Notes: a model not told the origin generated them from the sequence alone. A stretch of 64,000 nt of DNA from Desulfonatronospira thiodismutans ASO3-1 (GCF_000174435.1 NZ_ACJN02000004.1:124001-188000), one strand, 5' to 3'. Counted from the stretch's first letter, positions 1 through 9,360 are shown. Numbers and translations: made by a program.

Positions 1-459
1 CGGTATTCTGAATATCTCGCGGCCGGAATGATCATTGATGGATACTTCCCTGATAACTGTATCCTTCTCGTCGTCGTCCAGGGCGGAAGTAGTTATGCCG
101 GTGAGAGCGGTTACATGTTCGGCAATATCCATATCTTCACTTTCATGGATATTTTCCACCATCTCCCGCAGACGATCAAAGGCCAGCAGAATTATGTTGA
201 CAATTTCCGGGTTGGGGGTGAGCTCCATGTTGCGGATCATGTCCAGGACATTTTCTATCTTGTGGGCCAGTTCCTTAAGGTTGATCAGGCCCAGAAAACC
301 CGCTCCGCCCTTCATGGAGTGCGCCGCCCGGAAAACCTTGTTCACCAGGTCCAGGTCGACATCTTCTCCGGCCTCCTCGATCTTTAAAAGATCGCTTTCA
401 ATGTCCTCCAGGTGTTCCCTGGATTCCTCCACATACATTTGCAGGGTTTCATCATCCAT
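1..459 (-). CDS. cheA: Chemotaxis histidine kinase CheA, N-terminal part (cut by window edge)
   Basis: The reverse strand has an open frame of 153 codons from the ATG at 459 to the window edge with no stop, so only the N-terminus is visible. It begins MDDETLQMYVEESREH and carries an HPt domain with the phospho-acceptor motif AAHSMKGGAGF (His near residue 48), the typical start of CheA. CheA autophosphorylates under control of chemoreceptors and passes phosphate to CheY and CheB. A GAGGTG ribosome site lies just upstream of the ATG. The STAS protein upstream and the chemoreceptor beyond it fit a chemotaxis block. The kinase and CheW-like domains would lie outside the window, so a stand-alone HPt protein cannot be formally excluded. 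Confidence 0.85.
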   Translation of the reverse strand, partial: MDDETLQMYVEESREHLEDIESDLLKIEEAGEDVDLDLVNKVFRAAHSMKGGAGFLGLINLKELAHKIENVLDMIRNMELTPNPEIVNIILLAFDRLREMVENIHESEDMDIAEHVTALTGITTSALDDDEKDTVIREVSINDHSGREIFRIP

Positions 460-646
460 TGATCTTCACCTCTTGCGGCATTCTGCTGCCTGATATTCTG
501 CCGGAATGTGCTTTCGGCAGTTGTTCTGATTTTACCGTTGACGTATACGGATTATCAGTGAAATATTTTCCCCGGCCTGTGCAATTGTCCGCCATTGATA
601 TTTCTGTCCGGGCCGGCCTATTTTTTAATGATCCGAAATCCCTTCC

Positions 647-744
647 AATCCCCAATCCCTAAATTCCCCAATCCCTAAATTCCCAATCCCTAAATCCCCC
701 AATCCCTGAATTCCTAAATCCCTAAATCCCTAAATCCCCAAATC
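647..744. repeat. Low-complexity AATCCCTAAATT-type tandem array
   Basis: Degenerate tandem copies of AATCCCTAAAT(T)CCC with a period of roughly 7-15 bp fill the gap between the STAS gene and cheA. The array runs into the stop codon of the STAS gene (745-743). A related array of AATCCCTC units lies at 26313-26408. No protein or RNA role is visible. Confidence 0.75.
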
Positions 745-1042
745 AATTTTTACCCTCAATCTCGAAATGTTTATTCAGACGCATGACCTGAAAAAGGTTG
801 TAGAGGTTGTCGTCGACGTTCACCAGCTTAAACCCCTTGCCTTCCTTCTTGAGAGAATTAAATGTGGCGATAAGTACGCCAACGCCGATGGAATCCACCT
901 GGTCCACCTGCCCCAGGTCAACCACCAGGGTCCCGGACTCCTGCGGGATGGACTCCTTTAGCTTTTCCTTGATCTCCTTGGCGTTGGCTGAAACAATATT
1001 TTGGTCAATCTTGAGAACCAACTGGTTTTCTTCCCCCTGCAT
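743..1042 (-). CDS. STAS-domain protein (anti-sigma factor antagonist type)
   Basis: This 99-residue protein is a single STAS domain of the SpoIIAA/anti-anti-sigma family. The motif VDQVDSIGVGVL contains the conserved phosphorylatable Ser (about residue 51). Such proteins switch partners with a serine kinase or anti-sigma factor, and some adjust chemotaxis or c-di-GMP signalling. The open frame extends to 1207, but the ATG at 1042 follows a strong GGGAGGTG site and starts the conserved domain, so it is taken as the start. It lies directly upstream of cheA in the same orientation, which suggests co-transcription. No cognate kinase or phosphatase is visible in the window. Confidence 0.85.
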   Translation of the reverse strand: MQGEENQLVLKIDQNIVSANAKEIKEKLKESIPQESGTLVVDLGQVDQVDSIGVGVLIATFNSLKKEGKGFKLVNVDDNLYNLFQVMRLNKHFEIEGKN

Positions 1043-1236
1043 ATAAAGCACCTCCCGGCAATAAGCGTGTTTCCGCAGTCTCTGCCTGACCAGACGAGCA
1101 GTGCTGAGCTGACATCGCCTGCATAGTCGACCTGCTTGAAAAACGCTATACTCCAATATTGATTTTTCATCAATACTTAACTTATCGACCAGAACCAGCA
1201 AAAACAATAGCCCCCCTTATAAACAGAACATTTTTT

Positions 1237-1265
1237 TTGTATAACAACATAATTCCCGATAAAAT
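1237..1265 (+). promoter_or_regulatory. Candidate sigma-70-type promoter of the haem chemoreceptor gene
   Basis: TTGTAT (1237-1242) and TAAAAT (1260-1265) are 17 bp apart inside the AT-rich divergent region 1043-1404. That region holds no gene and has nothing else recognisable in it. The leader to the ATG at 1405 would be about 130 nt. The match is by eye only. Confidence 0.35.
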
Positions 1266-1404
1266 ATTATTTGCATATTGCCCATCTTCCTGTCAGAGAG
1301 GAATTTCTACCATTCACCGGAACCTGTATGCTTGTTTCTGGAAAAAGATCTAGTTTTAGCTAAAATTAAAACAAACATCTCCAACTCTCATCAGGGAGAA
1401 AAAA

Positions 1405-3132
1405 ATGTCCTGGAAAAACCTGAGCATCAAGTGGAAAATACTGGCAATTTCCCTGTCCGCGCCCATAGTGGTGGCGCTGATATTCGCCTATATGCAGATT
1501 TCACAGGTGCGGCAGAATGCCCATGAATCCATCGTGGACACCAGCCGGGCCATCACTGTCATGGCCGAAGCCACCCGCCAAGACATGGCCAACAAGCTGA
1601 CCATGGGCATAATCAGGCCCTTTGACGAACTGGAAACCAGAGAAGAAATCCTGGAGGCTGTGCCCATTGTCACCGCCATGAACGTGGCCAGGGAAAACGC
1701 TGATGAAGCAGGGTACAATTTCCGGGTGCCCAAGATCAACCCGCGCAATCCGGACAACGAGCCCAATGAGATTGAGCGCGAAGTTCTTGAAGGTTTCCAG
1801 GAAGAATACCAGGAAGAAAAAGTGCTCATAACCCGGGATGAAATTCGCTATTTCCGGGCCATCCAGCTGACCCAGGACTGTATGGCCTGTCACGGGGACC
1901 CTGCGGGCGAAGAAGACCCTGTGGGCGGCACCAAGGAAGGCTGGCAGGTTGGCGAGGTTCACGGTGCCTTTGTCATAACCACCTCCCTGGACGAAACCAA
2001 TCAGGCCATCCAGAGGGCCCAGATGAACATGGCCCTCTGGACAGCGGCCATCCTGGCGGTGCTTGGCACAATCATATATATCATGATAAAATTCAGTATC
2101 GTTCGACCCCTGTCCATGGCCGGGGATTTCCTGCGCAAGATCTCCTCCGGGGACCTGAGCCGGGACATAGACAGCTCTAAACGCGATGAATTCGGCAACA
2201 TGATAAACGACCTGGGCCAAATGAGCGCCAACCTGCGCCAGATGCTCATGGGCATAGCCCAGAAGGCCCAGTCCCTGCTGGAATCGGCCCGGAGCCTGGA
2301 CCAGGTTTCCGGCAAGCTGTCCGATGAGTCCGGGGAAATGTCCGCACGCTCCAACACAGTCGCTTCTGCTTCCGAGGAAACCAGCACCAACATGAACTCT
2401 GTAGCTGCGGCCATGGAGCAGGCCTCCACCAATGTATCCACAGTGGCTACCGCTGCCGAGGAAATGAGCTCCACCCTGTCGGAAATTTCCGGAAATGCAG
2501 ACCAGGCCAGAAACATAACCGGCAAAGCCGTGGACCAGGCCCAGAGCGCCTCGGACAGGGTAAAGCTTCTCAAGGACGCCGCCCAGGAAATCGGCAAGGT
2601 CTCAGAAACCATCACCCAGATATCCTCCCAGACCAACCTTCTGGCTTTAAACGCCACCATTGAGGCGGCCCGGGCCGGCGAGGCCGGCAAGGGCTTTGCC
2701 GTGGTGGCCAACGAAATAAAGGAACTGGCCGACCAGACCGGAAAGGCCACTGAAGAAATCAAGCAGAAGGTCGAGCATATCCAGGCTTCCACGAGCGACA
2801 CTACCCAGGAGATCGATATGGTGATGCAGGTGATCCGGGAAGTAAACGAGTTCGTGGACAGCGTGGCTGCGGCGGTTCAGGAGCAAACCCAGACCACCCG
2901 GGATATTGCCGAAAACGTCGGCCAGGCCTCCAGCGGAATTCAGGAGGTCAACGAAAACGTGGCCCAGGCTTCCAGTGTATCCCAGGATATGACCCGGGAC
3001 ATATCCAGGCTCAGTGAATCATCCAATTCCATCAGCCAGAGCAGTTCCACTCTGAAGCAGAGTTCGCAGTCCCTTTCGGAGATGGCCGAGGAGCTGCAAA
3101 ATATGGTTGAAAAATTTAAATTTCAGAGGTAA
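1405..3132 (+). CDS. Methyl-accepting chemotaxis protein with haem-binding Tll0287-like (DUF3365) sensor
   Basis: Membrane chemoreceptor of 575 residues. It has TM1 (about 12-30), a periplasmic sensor (31-207), TM2 (208-230), a HAMP domain and a long cytoplasmic coiled coil with the MCP hairpin core ([20 protein letters not shown]). The sensor contains [14 protein letters not shown] and CMACHGDP (159-166), the signature of Tll0287/DUF3365 domains. CMACH is a CxxCH c-type haem attachment site, so a redox- or gas-sensing role is inferred. The start follows CAGGGAGA. There is no C-terminal CheR-tethering pentapeptide. The REC-PAS-GGDEF-EAL gene follows 35 bp downstream and is probably co-transcribed. 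cheA and the STAS gene diverge upstream. Confidence 0.9.
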   Translation: MSWKNLSIKWKILAISLSAPIVVALIFAYMQISQVRQNAHESIVDTSRAITVMAEATRQDMANKLTMGIIRPFDELETREEILEAVPIVTAMNVARENADEAGYNFRVPKINPRNPDNEPNEIEREVLEGFQEEYQEEKVLITRDEIRYFRAIQLTQDCMACHGDPAGEEDPVGGTKEGWQVGEVHGAFVITTSLDETNQAIQRAQMNMALWTAAILAVLGTIIYIMIKFSIVRPLSMAGDFLRKISSGDLSRDIDSSKRDEFGNMINDLGQMSANLRQMLMGIAQKAQSLLESARSLDQVSGKLSDESGEMSARSNTVASASEETSTNMNSVAAAMEQASTNVSTVATAAEEMSSTLSEISGNADQARNITGKAVDQAQSASDRVKLLKDAAQEIGKVSETITQISSQTNLLALNATIEAARAGEAGKGFAVVANEIKELADQTGKATEEIKQKVEHIQASTSDTTQEIDMVMQVIREVNEFVDSVAAAVQEQTQTTRDIAENVGQASSGIQEVNENVAQASSVSQDMTRDISRLSESSNSISQSSSTLKQSSQSLSEMAEELQNMVEKFKFQR

Positions 3133-3167
3133 CTAATCTCCAAGCAACGGATAGCTCGCAAGTAATC

Positions 3168-5333
3168 ATGTCGAATGACGATACACAAATGCAGGAAAAC
3201 ACACCCAAGATACTCGTAGTTGATGACGAGCTCATCAACAGGTCCATGTTGCGCAAGTTTCTTGCCTCCCGGGCCGAGATCCTGGAAGCTGAAGACGGTT
3301 ATCAGGCCTTGGAGCTTGCCTCCTCCGAGACCGACCTGGTGCTTCTGGATCTAATGATGGAGGGCATAGACGGAATAGAAGTATGCAGACGTCTCAAAGA
3401 GCGCCCGGACACTAAGGAAGTACCGGTAATTTTCATCTCCGCGGTTAATGACCCCAAGGTCAAGGCCCAGGGTCTGGAAGCCGGGGGGATGGACTTTGTG
3501 GACAAACCCTTTGACCGCAACGAACTGCTCTCCAGGATAAATATCCACCTGACCCTGCGCAATCAGGCCATAGAAATCAAAAAATACACCCAGGAACTGG
3601 AAGAGCTGGTGGAAAAACGTACCCGGCAGCTCCAGGAATCTGAAAAGAAGTACAGAACTCTTTTTGAAACCTCCAAAAGCGCCATGCTGCTGGTAGATAC
3701 CGAAAGCGGCCTGTTGACCATGGCCAACAAAGAATTTTGCGATCTCATCGGCTATACCAGACAGGAGGTGGAAAACAGCCTGCACTTCCTCAATTTTGTT
3801 CACCCCGATGACCATGAAAGAGCCAGGAAATACTTCGACACAAGCCGCCAGGATGCCGGCACTGCTCCAGCCGAATTCGAAATCAAAGGGCTGACCAGGG
3901 AAGAAAAAAAACTTCATCTTTACTACAAGGTAGCAGCCATTCCCGAATGGAACTCTCTGGTGATATCCATTTTTGACCTCACGGACAAACGCCGGGTGGA
4001 GGAGGAGCTCAGACAACGCACCTTTTACAATTCCTTGACCGGCCTTCCCAACAGCGAGCTTTTCAAAAACAGGCTGAAAAAATCCATCCAGACCAGGCAG
4101 GAAGACCAGGGATATTTTTTCGCGGTGATCTTTATCGACCTGGACCGCTTCAAACTGGTCAACGACAGTCTGGGGCACCAGAAAGGCGACGAACTTATTT
4201 CCCTTATGGCCAAAAGGCTGGAGCGGGGAGTAAAGAAAAGAGACACTGTGGCCCACTTCGGCGGAGACGACTTCGGCCTGCTCATTGAGGCCGAGGATCT
4301 GCCCGAAGCCGCCCTCAGGGCTGAAAAAATCAAGGACCAGTTCGTCGAACCTTTTGAAATAGCCGGCAACGAGATCTACACCACCTGCTCCATGGGCATC
4401 GTGGTCTCATCCCAGGATTACAGCGAGCCTGAAGAAATATTCAGGGACGCGGACACGGCCCTGCACCGGGCCAAATCCACAGGACCTGGCAACTATGTCG
4501 TGTTTGACCCTCAAATGCATGCCCAGGTTTCCGACCTTCTGCAACTGGAGACGGAGCTGCGTAAAGCCATACAGCAGAAGGAATTCGTCCTTTACTACCA
4601 GCCCATATACAATCTGGCCGACCTCAGGATCACCGGGTTTGAGGCCCTTATCCGCTGGATTCACCCCGAAAAGGGGATGGTCCCCCCCAATGTATTCATT
4701 CCCATTGCAGAAGAAACAGAACTTATAAATCCCCTGGGGGAATGGATACTGGATACCGCCTGCAGGCAGGCCCGGAAGTGGAACAAAGGCGGCCGGGAGC
4801 TGACCATGAACATCAATCTGTCCGGAGTGCAGTTCAAGGACAAGAACCTGATCAATGTCCTGGAAAATACTTTCAGAAAAAACAGCATATCCCCTCTGCA
4901 CATCAACCTGGAACTTACCGAAAGCGTGGTCATGGGCGATGCCGAAGAATCCATCAACACCCTGAACAAAATCAAAAAACTGGGAGCCAGGCTGTCCATA
5001 GACGATTTTGGTACCGGGTATTCCTCCCTCAACTATCTGCAGAAGTTTCCCATAGACAACCTCAAGATTGACCGCTCCTTTATAAACACCATGGAGACTC
5101 AGAGCGGACAGGAACTGGTGCGGGCCATTCTGGCCATGACCCAGAGCCTGGGCATCAAGGCCGTGGCCGAGGGAATCGAAACCTGGGAACAGGTGAAGCT
5201 TCTTCAGGAACTCAACTGCAACCTGGGACAGGGCTACCATTTCTCCAAGCCCCTGGACGAGGAGAGCGCAGACGCCTTGCTGCAAGAACATAACACGGAC
5301 TCACCAGCCATGCAGGAAAAGGAACCATCATGA
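3168..5333 (+). CDS. Response regulator with REC-PAS-GGDEF-EAL domains (c-di-GMP turnover)
   Basis: This 721-residue cytoplasmic regulator has a receiver domain (Asp19/Asp20 pocket, phospho-acceptor Asp61, Lys113), a short coiled coil, a PAS domain (about 160-275), a GGDEF domain (about 285-445) and an EAL domain (about 460-710). The cyclase signature is GGDDF (365-369) rather than GGDEF, while the phosphodiesterase side keeps FEALIRW (491-497) and DDFGTGYSS (612-620). It is therefore more likely a c-di-GMP phosphodiesterase with a modified or regulatory GGDEF. GGDDF does not by itself prove inactivity. The ribosome site is weak. The ATG at 3189 is an alternative start. Its stop overlaps the purQ start (ATGA). 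Confidence 0.9.
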   Translation: MSNDDTQMQENTPKILVVDDELINRSMLRKFLASRAEILEAEDGYQALELASSETDLVLLDLMMEGIDGIEVCRRLKERPDTKEVPVIFISAVNDPKVKAQGLEAGGMDFVDKPFDRNELLSRINIHLTLRNQAIEIKKYTQELEELVEKRTRQLQESEKKYRTLFETSKSAMLLVDTESGLLTMANKEFCDLIGYTRQEVENSLHFLNFVHPDDHERARKYFDTSRQDAGTAPAEFEIKGLTREEKKLHLYYKVAAIPEWNSLVISIFDLTDKRRVEEELRQRTFYNSLTGLPNSELFKNRLKKSIQTRQEDQGYFFAVIFIDLDRFKLVNDSLGHQKGDELISLMAKRLERGVKKRDTVAHFGGDDFGLLIEAEDLPEAALRAEKIKDQFVEPFEIAGNEIYTTCSMGIVVSSQDYSEPEEIFRDADTALHRAKSTGPGNYVVFDPQMHAQVSDLLQLETELRKAIQQKEFVLYYQPIYNLADLRITGFEALIRWIHPEKGMVPPNVFIPIAEETELINPLGEWILDTACRQARKWNKGGRELTMNINLSGVQFKDKNLINVLENTFRKNSISPLHINLELTESVVMGDAEESINTLNKIKKLGARLSIDDFGTGYSSLNYLQKFPIDNLKIDRSFINTMETQSGQELVRAILAMTQSLGIKAVAEGIETWEQVKLLQELNCNLGQGYHFSKPLDEESADALLQEHNTDSPAMQEKEPS

Positions 5334-6139
5334 GTCAGGCAAAAGTGCTGGTGGTCACAGGTCATGGAACCAACTGCCACGGTGAAACCGCCTATGCAGC
5401 CAGGCAGGCCGGAGCAGACCGGGTGAGCATATGCTTCTTTTCCGATCTGACATCTGAAAAGGAAAATATCCGGGACTACAATCTCCTGATATTTCCAGGA
5501 GGGTTCCTGGACGGGGACGACCTGGGAGCGGCCCAGGCCGCGGCCCTGCGATGGATGTATTCCAGCACTGAAAGCGGTCGTCAGATCATCAGGGACCTGG
5601 AAGAGTTTTACACCGATGGAGGACTGATCCTGGGCATCTGCAACGGGTTTCAGCTGCTGGTCAAGCTGGGACTTTTGCCGGCCATGGACCGGGCCTATTT
5701 TCAACGCCAGGTCAGCCTGACCCACAACGATTCCTCCAGGTTTGAGGACCGCTGGGTACATCTGGGGTGCAACCCCGGTTCTCCATGCGTTTTCACCCGG
5801 GGCCTGGACAGGCTGTATCTTCCCGTACGACACGGAGAAGGCAAGCTGGTATGCAGGGATGAAACCATGCTGAACAGCCTGGAAGAAAACAACCTGGTAG
5901 CCCTTAAGTACATCCATCCAGATACCAGAGGTCCCACTCAGGAGTACCCATACAATCCCAACGGGTCGCCCTCGGCCATTGCCGGACTTACCGACCCCCA
6001 GGGCCGCATCCTGGGCCTTATGCCTCATCCCGAGGCGTACAACCACCCCACCAACCACCCCGGCTGGACCAGAGGAGAACAGGACATCCTGGGAACCGAG
6101 ATCCTGGCCAGGGGCATCGAATACCTGCACTCTTGCTGA
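5330..6139 (+). CDS. purQ: Phosphoribosylformylglycinamidine synthase subunit PurQ
   Basis: Class I glutamine amidotransferase of 269 residues. It supplies ammonia to PurL in the fourth step of purine synthesis. The catalytic triad is visible: Cys104 in LGICNGFQLL, and His233 and Glu235 in MPHPEAYNHP. The oxyanion segment is FPGGFLDGDD. The length fits the longer PurQ form. The ATG overlaps the stop of the upstream regulator by four bases, implying translational coupling to a functionally unrelated gene. No other pur gene is in the window. Confidence 0.9.
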   Translation: MSQAKVLVVTGHGTNCHGETAYAARQAGADRVSICFFSDLTSEKENIRDYNLLIFPGGFLDGDDLGAAQAAALRWMYSSTESGRQIIRDLEEFYTDGGLILGICNGFQLLVKLGLLPAMDRAYFQRQVSLTHNDSSRFEDRWVHLGCNPGSPCVFTRGLDRLYLPVRHGEGKLVCRDETMLNSLEENNLVALKYIHPDTRGPTQEYPYNPNGSPSAIAGLTDPQGRILGLMPHPEAYNHPTNHPGWTRGEQDILGTEILARGIEYLHSC

Positions 6140-6164
6140 CCCAGCATTTTGCAATTTTCATGGT

Positions 6165-6680
6165 ATGGCTGCAAATAATGCCTTGAACTCCTGCTCTTCA
6201 ACATCTGCTGCCGGCTCTCAGGAACAGTGGCGTGTTCTCATGCAAGAGGCCCTGAAAGAAGCCGGGAAAGCCAGGAGCCGGGGAGAAGTACCGGTGGGGG
6301 CTGTACTGGCGGATGCCGGCACCGGCGAGATCCTGGCCGGGGGAAGCAACCGGTGCATAGAACTAAACGACCCCACAGCCCACGCAGAAATTATCGCCCT
6401 GCGCCGGGCAGGGCAGGCCAGGGGCAACTACCGCCTGCCCGGGACCGTCCTGGCGGTAACCCTGGAGCCATGCCTCATGTGCCTGGGGGCAATAGCCCAG
6501 GCCAGAATAGACGGCCTGGTCTATGGACCGCGCGATCCTGGAGCCGGTGCACTTTTTTCCAGACCAGACATCCTTGACTTTGTCTGGCTTAGTCATAAAT
6601 TCTGGATAGTTGAAAATATCCTGAAAGACGAGTGCCTTGAGCTTCTGCAGAATTTTTTCCGCGACAAAAGAAGCCCTTGA
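6165..6680 (+). CDS. tadA: tRNA-specific adenosine deaminase TadA
   Basis: This 171-residue zinc deaminase converts A34 to inosine in the anticodon of tRNA-Arg(ACG). The zinc-site and catalytic residues are present: TAHAEI (His73, Glu75) and EPCLMC (Cys103, Cys106). The C-terminal part resembles other TadA proteins. The open frame extends upstream into purQ in another frame, and the ATG at 6165 is the first sensible start. The first 20 or so residues are Ser-rich and not part of the fold, so a later start is possible. It lies 25 bp after purQ on the same strand. Confidence 0.88.
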   Translation: MAANNALNSCSSTSAAGSQEQWRVLMQEALKEAGKARSRGEVPVGAVLADAGTGEILAGGSNRCIELNDPTAHAEIIALRRAGQARGNYRLPGTVLAVTLEPCLMCLGAIAQARIDGLVYGPRDPGAGALFSRPDILDFVWLSHKFWIVENILKDECLELLQNFFRDKRSP

Positions 6681-6844
6681 GCTCTGCTGGCTGGTCTGGT
6701 AGTTTCAGCAAAATAACGCACACAGATTGCCGGTGCAAGAAGTGACAAACAGCTGAATGGTTATGTTATTTTTCTGCCGGTCACACGGCAACCGTGATTC
6801 ACTGTTCCCTGACCTCTGATCTCTGACGTCTGCCCTGCTATAGC

Positions 6845-6939
6845 GGAGAGGTAGCGAAGTCCGGCTGTAACGCGCCCGGCTCGAAACCGGGTTGTCCCTT
6901 AACCGGGGCACGTGGGTTCGAATCCCACCCTCTCCGCCA
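6845..6939 (+). tRNA. tRNA-Ser (anticodon CGA)
   Basis: Class II tRNA of 95 nt including the encoded CCA. The acceptor stem GGAGAGG pairs with CCTCTCC, the anticodon stem CCCGG/CCGGG encloses the loop CTCGAAA, there is a long variable arm, and the T arm is GTGGG-TTCGAAT-CCCAC. The CGA anticodon reads UCG serine codons. Confidence 0.95.
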
Positions 6940-7159
6940 ATCATAAAATATTTCAGATGGTTATACATAAATCAGGCAAGCATACCCCACCTGTTGAACC
7001 AGTAAAAAATACTTCTCAAAGAAAACTCTTTTTCCACACCTTTTTTTGCTTCCCTTACGGAAAAATTAGTCCTTTCATCCACACCTTCCCAGAAAAATCG
7101 TAACAGCTTAGCCAGTTGCATGCGGCATGAGGACTGGATCTGGCAGTGCCCATGTAAAG

Positions 7160-7801
7160 CTAAATAGATACATCCCAGTATTTTCTTTTTACCCATCGCA
7201 AAAGGACAAAAATAACCATGAACATGGCCAGAGCGATATATAAAAGCGTCGGATCCATTGCAGTAGCCGATCTTCCAAGAACAATAAACGGTATCCCCTG
7301 AGGCGCCTGAACAATACTGTTCATCAAAACACAATAGCTGAAGGGAACGCCGGCCAGGGGCAGAATATAGTTCTTTCCGGAATATGGTATTCCAGGAATG
7401 GCATAAAACAGGAAGCTGTACATGGCTGTACTGTTTTCAGGTATTTTCGGAACATGATAATTTCTCTTTTCGATTAATCTTTTGATGGTCTGCCTGAGCC
7501 TGCTGGATAGAAAGTATCCGATCATGGCATGCAGGGGCAGGATAAGTATCCACACTATTGTAGCATAAAATATTCCAAACTTGATCCCGGCCATTATTAG
7601 AAATACGCTTATAGGGAATCCTGCCGCCGGGAGAGTGATCATCAAGACAATAAATAAAAACGGCGATATGCTTTTCAAAAAAGACGAAACTTCATGATGC
7701 AATGATTCCAGCTGGATACCATAGTAAACTCCGGAAACAAGCAATCCTGCGGCCAGAAAGATGCATATGGTGATAATGATTATTCCGCGTTTCTTATCCA
7801 T
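7160..7801 (-). CDS. TVP38/TMEM64 (VTT-domain, DedA-like) membrane protein
   Basis: A 213-residue integral membrane protein with an N-terminal TM helix followed by a VTT/SNARE-associated domain. ITLPAAGFPISVFLIMAG and FYAIPGIPYSGKNYILPLAG are the family's two re-entrant Pro/Gly-rich segments. The family has been linked to lipid scrambling or transport, and the substrate here is unknown. The open frame begins at 7834, but the ATG at 7801 has GGAG eight bases upstream and gives MDKKRG before the first helix, so it is chosen. It is convergent to the tRNA gene and has no operon partner. Confidence 0.8.
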   Translation of the reverse strand: MDKKRGIIIITICIFLAAGLLVSGVYYGIQLESLHHEVSSFLKSISPFLFIVLMITLPAAGFPISVFLIMAGIKFGIFYATIVWILILPLHAMIGYFLSSRLRQTIKRLIEKRNYHVPKIPENSTAMYSFLFYAIPGIPYSGKNYILPLAGVPFSYCVLMNSIVQAPQGIPFIVLGRSATAMDPTLLYIALAMFMVIFVLLRWVKRKYWDVSI

Positions 7802-8310
7802 TAAGACAGCTCCGATGTGCCTGCAAAAAGTCATTTTGCCCCGCCAGGCGCGTGAAAAAAAACAGATGCCAGAAGTCCAGGCTGATCAGGCCAGCACATG
7901 CTTTGGCCGCAGCCCAGTTATCTGTTAACAATATTATTTTTTATGACATGGTTTCACCAGTAAACCACTGATCATGCTAACCACGCTCAGGAAACGTGAC
8001 AAGGAATGTATGGCAGGAAAGCGAGGCAGGCGGGAGGGGCAGGTAACGGATAGAAAAATCAAAGCGTTGCAAAGCCAGCTTTAAAGGCTGAAACCTGCTT
8101 TTGTTTTTTTCAGCTGCAGCTCAGGATAGTTTTGTCAATTTAAACAACAATTTTGAAACCATTATCCGGCCGGTCCTTTAAAAAACCAAAAGACCTGTGG
8201 ACTTTGCACCGGGACAAATTATATTGACCGGGCACTGAGAATAAACTACCACTCACTTTTTTGCACAGGGCCAGATTTTTATACGATATTAAATATTCAG
8301 GGAGGATATG
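7802..8310. other. Intergenic region without recognisable gene
   Basis: About 500 bp between the VTT-domain gene (minus) and the SLOG-like gene (plus). I see no coding frame with neighbour-like codon use and no strong promoter. A short GCTGAAA/TTTCAGC inverted pair near 8088-8115 is followed by no T-tract. Weak promoter-like hexamers near 8261-8287 (TTGCAC, TACGAT) have only a 15-bp spacer. Confidence 0.5.
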
Positions 8311-8859
8311 ATGCAGCCAAGCGCTTTTACATTGTTCAGCGGAGGCGCCCGGGGCGCCGAGGCATACTTCGGGGAACTGGCGGAAAAGTACGGCCTGGAT
8401 GAGGTCAACTACAGTTTCGAGGGTCATCCCATTGAAAGAACCAGGGGGGTCAGGTACCTGACTAACGAAGAACTGGCCAAAAAAGATGTGAGCATAACTT
8501 ATGTGTCCAACCTCATGCACAGGAATTATTCCCGGGCACCCATCTTCCGCAAGGTCCTGCAGACCATATGCTGGCAGGTATCCAGCGGCATGGAAGTGTT
8601 CGTGGTGGGCCAGATCCAGGATGACAACACGGTCAAGGGCGGCACTGGATGGGGTGCTGAGTACGCCAAAATCTGCAATAAACCATTATTTGTTTTCGAC
8701 CAGGTAAAAAACGCCTGGTTTACCTGGGACGAAGGCGAGTGGAGGCAGATACAGGCCCCGGTAATCTCCAGGCAGCACTTCACCGGCACAGGGACCAGGT
8801 TCCTGGAAGACAACGGCAGGCAGGCCCTGGATGATCTTTTCAAAAGGTCATTTGGTTAA
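8311..8859 (+). CDS. Orphan SLOG-like (Rossmann, nucleotide-binding) protein
   Basis: This protein of 182 residues begins with FTLFSGGARGAEAYFGELAE, a Gly-rich loop typical of SLOG-superfamily proteins (DprA/LOG/YspA-like), and has a later GGTGWGAEYAKICNKPLFVFD segment with a second Gly turn followed by a beta strand. SLOG proteins bind or process nucleotides or nucleotide-derived ligands; nothing here fixes the ligand. The ATG at 8311 is preferred over the one at 8308 because GGAGG (8301-8305) then has a 5-nt spacer. It stands alone, flanked by repeats. The exact family is uncertain. Confidence 0.65.
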   Translation: MQPSAFTLFSGGARGAEAYFGELAEKYGLDEVNYSFEGHPIERTRGVRYLTNEELAKKDVSITYVSNLMHRNYSRAPIFRKVLQTICWQVSSGMEVFVVGQIQDDNTVKGGTGWGAEYAKICNKPLFVFDQVKNAWFTWDEGEWRQIQAPVISRQHFTGTGTRFLEDNGRQALDDLFKRSFG

Positions 8860-8867
8860 AAATACTT

Positions 8868-8955
8868 TAAGGCGGGCTTTGTCCGCAACCCAATAAAGAA
8901 AAGAGTTTTTGACCCCAGTGTATTGGAAGAATATACACGGGGCAGGCAGGATTAA
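8868..8955. repeat. Dispersed composite repeat, copy A (GCGGGC palindrome plus bulged hairpin)
   Basis: It starts with GCGGGCTTTGTCCGCAACCC (8873-8892). It continues to TTTTTGACCCC and a hairpin at 8913-8942 in which CCCC-A-GTGTAT pairs with ATACACGGGG around a GGAA-containing loop, then GCAGGCAGG. Copies B (12898-13066) and C (37345-37645) share the same parts. In C the arms read GTGAAAT/ATTTCAC, so pairing is kept although the sequence differs. Confidence 0.7.
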
Positions 8956-9101
8956 CCACGCCAAAGACGCGTGGCAGGCATAGATTAAGAGATGGATAAA
9001 GAGAAAAAACATTTTGTCCTGGCTCCCAGTTTAATGCCCTTCGGGCTTGCTCTGCGAGCAATTAAACGGGACAGGCGGAAGCCAGGCCAAAAGGTTATCA
9101 C

Positions 9102-9157
9102 TCCAGCACTCACTTTTTTCCGGCACTCATGAATCCCAGAAGAAAGTGAGTGCTGGA
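9102..9157. repeat. Perfect inverted repeat with 15-bp arms
   Basis: TCCAGCACTCACTTT (from 9102) is the exact reverse complement of AAAGTGAGTGCTGGA (ending 9157), separated by about 26 bp. There is no T-tract. It lies in the gene-free stretch 8860-9381. Confidence 0.7.
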
Positions 9158-9215
9158 TGGTTAATGCAATCTGCGGCTTCCGGCTTGCCCTGTGAAATAA
9201 GGAAGGGATCCCATA

Positions 9216-9360
9216 CAACCACCCCCAGCCCCTCCTTGGCTAAAGAGGGAAGTTTACGCCGTGCCCGCAATCCCATACTTAGGAGCAGGCCCGGTTGAAC
9301 ATTGCCATACACATAGCATTTTTTTTCTTTGCCATCTTAGCGCCTTTGCGTGAGAAAAAA
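9216..9360. repeat. Fragments of two dispersed repeats
   Basis: 9217-9246 holds CCACCCCCAGCCCCTCCTTGG, a reverse-complement relative of the 73-bp repeats at 16894 and 17053. 9336-9356 holds TTAGCGCCTTTGCGTGAG, a half-copy of the inverted repeat in 12936-13006. The rest of the 8860-9381 gap shows no gene. Confidence 0.55.

Noticed and set aside
1255-1262. CCCGATAA as a sigma-28 (flagellar) -10 element for the chemoreceptor gene
   Set aside because: No matching TAAA-type -35 at the right distance; the sigma-70-like pair at 1237-1265 fits better.
4407-5291. 294-codon minus-strand frame opposite the EAL domain
   Set aside because: Antisense shadow of a well-supported EAL domain.
6705-6968. Minus-strand 87-codon open frame (GGEGGIRTHVPRLRDNPVSS...)
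   Set aside because: It is the antisense of tRNA-Ser(CGA), a well-known kind of false gene prediction.
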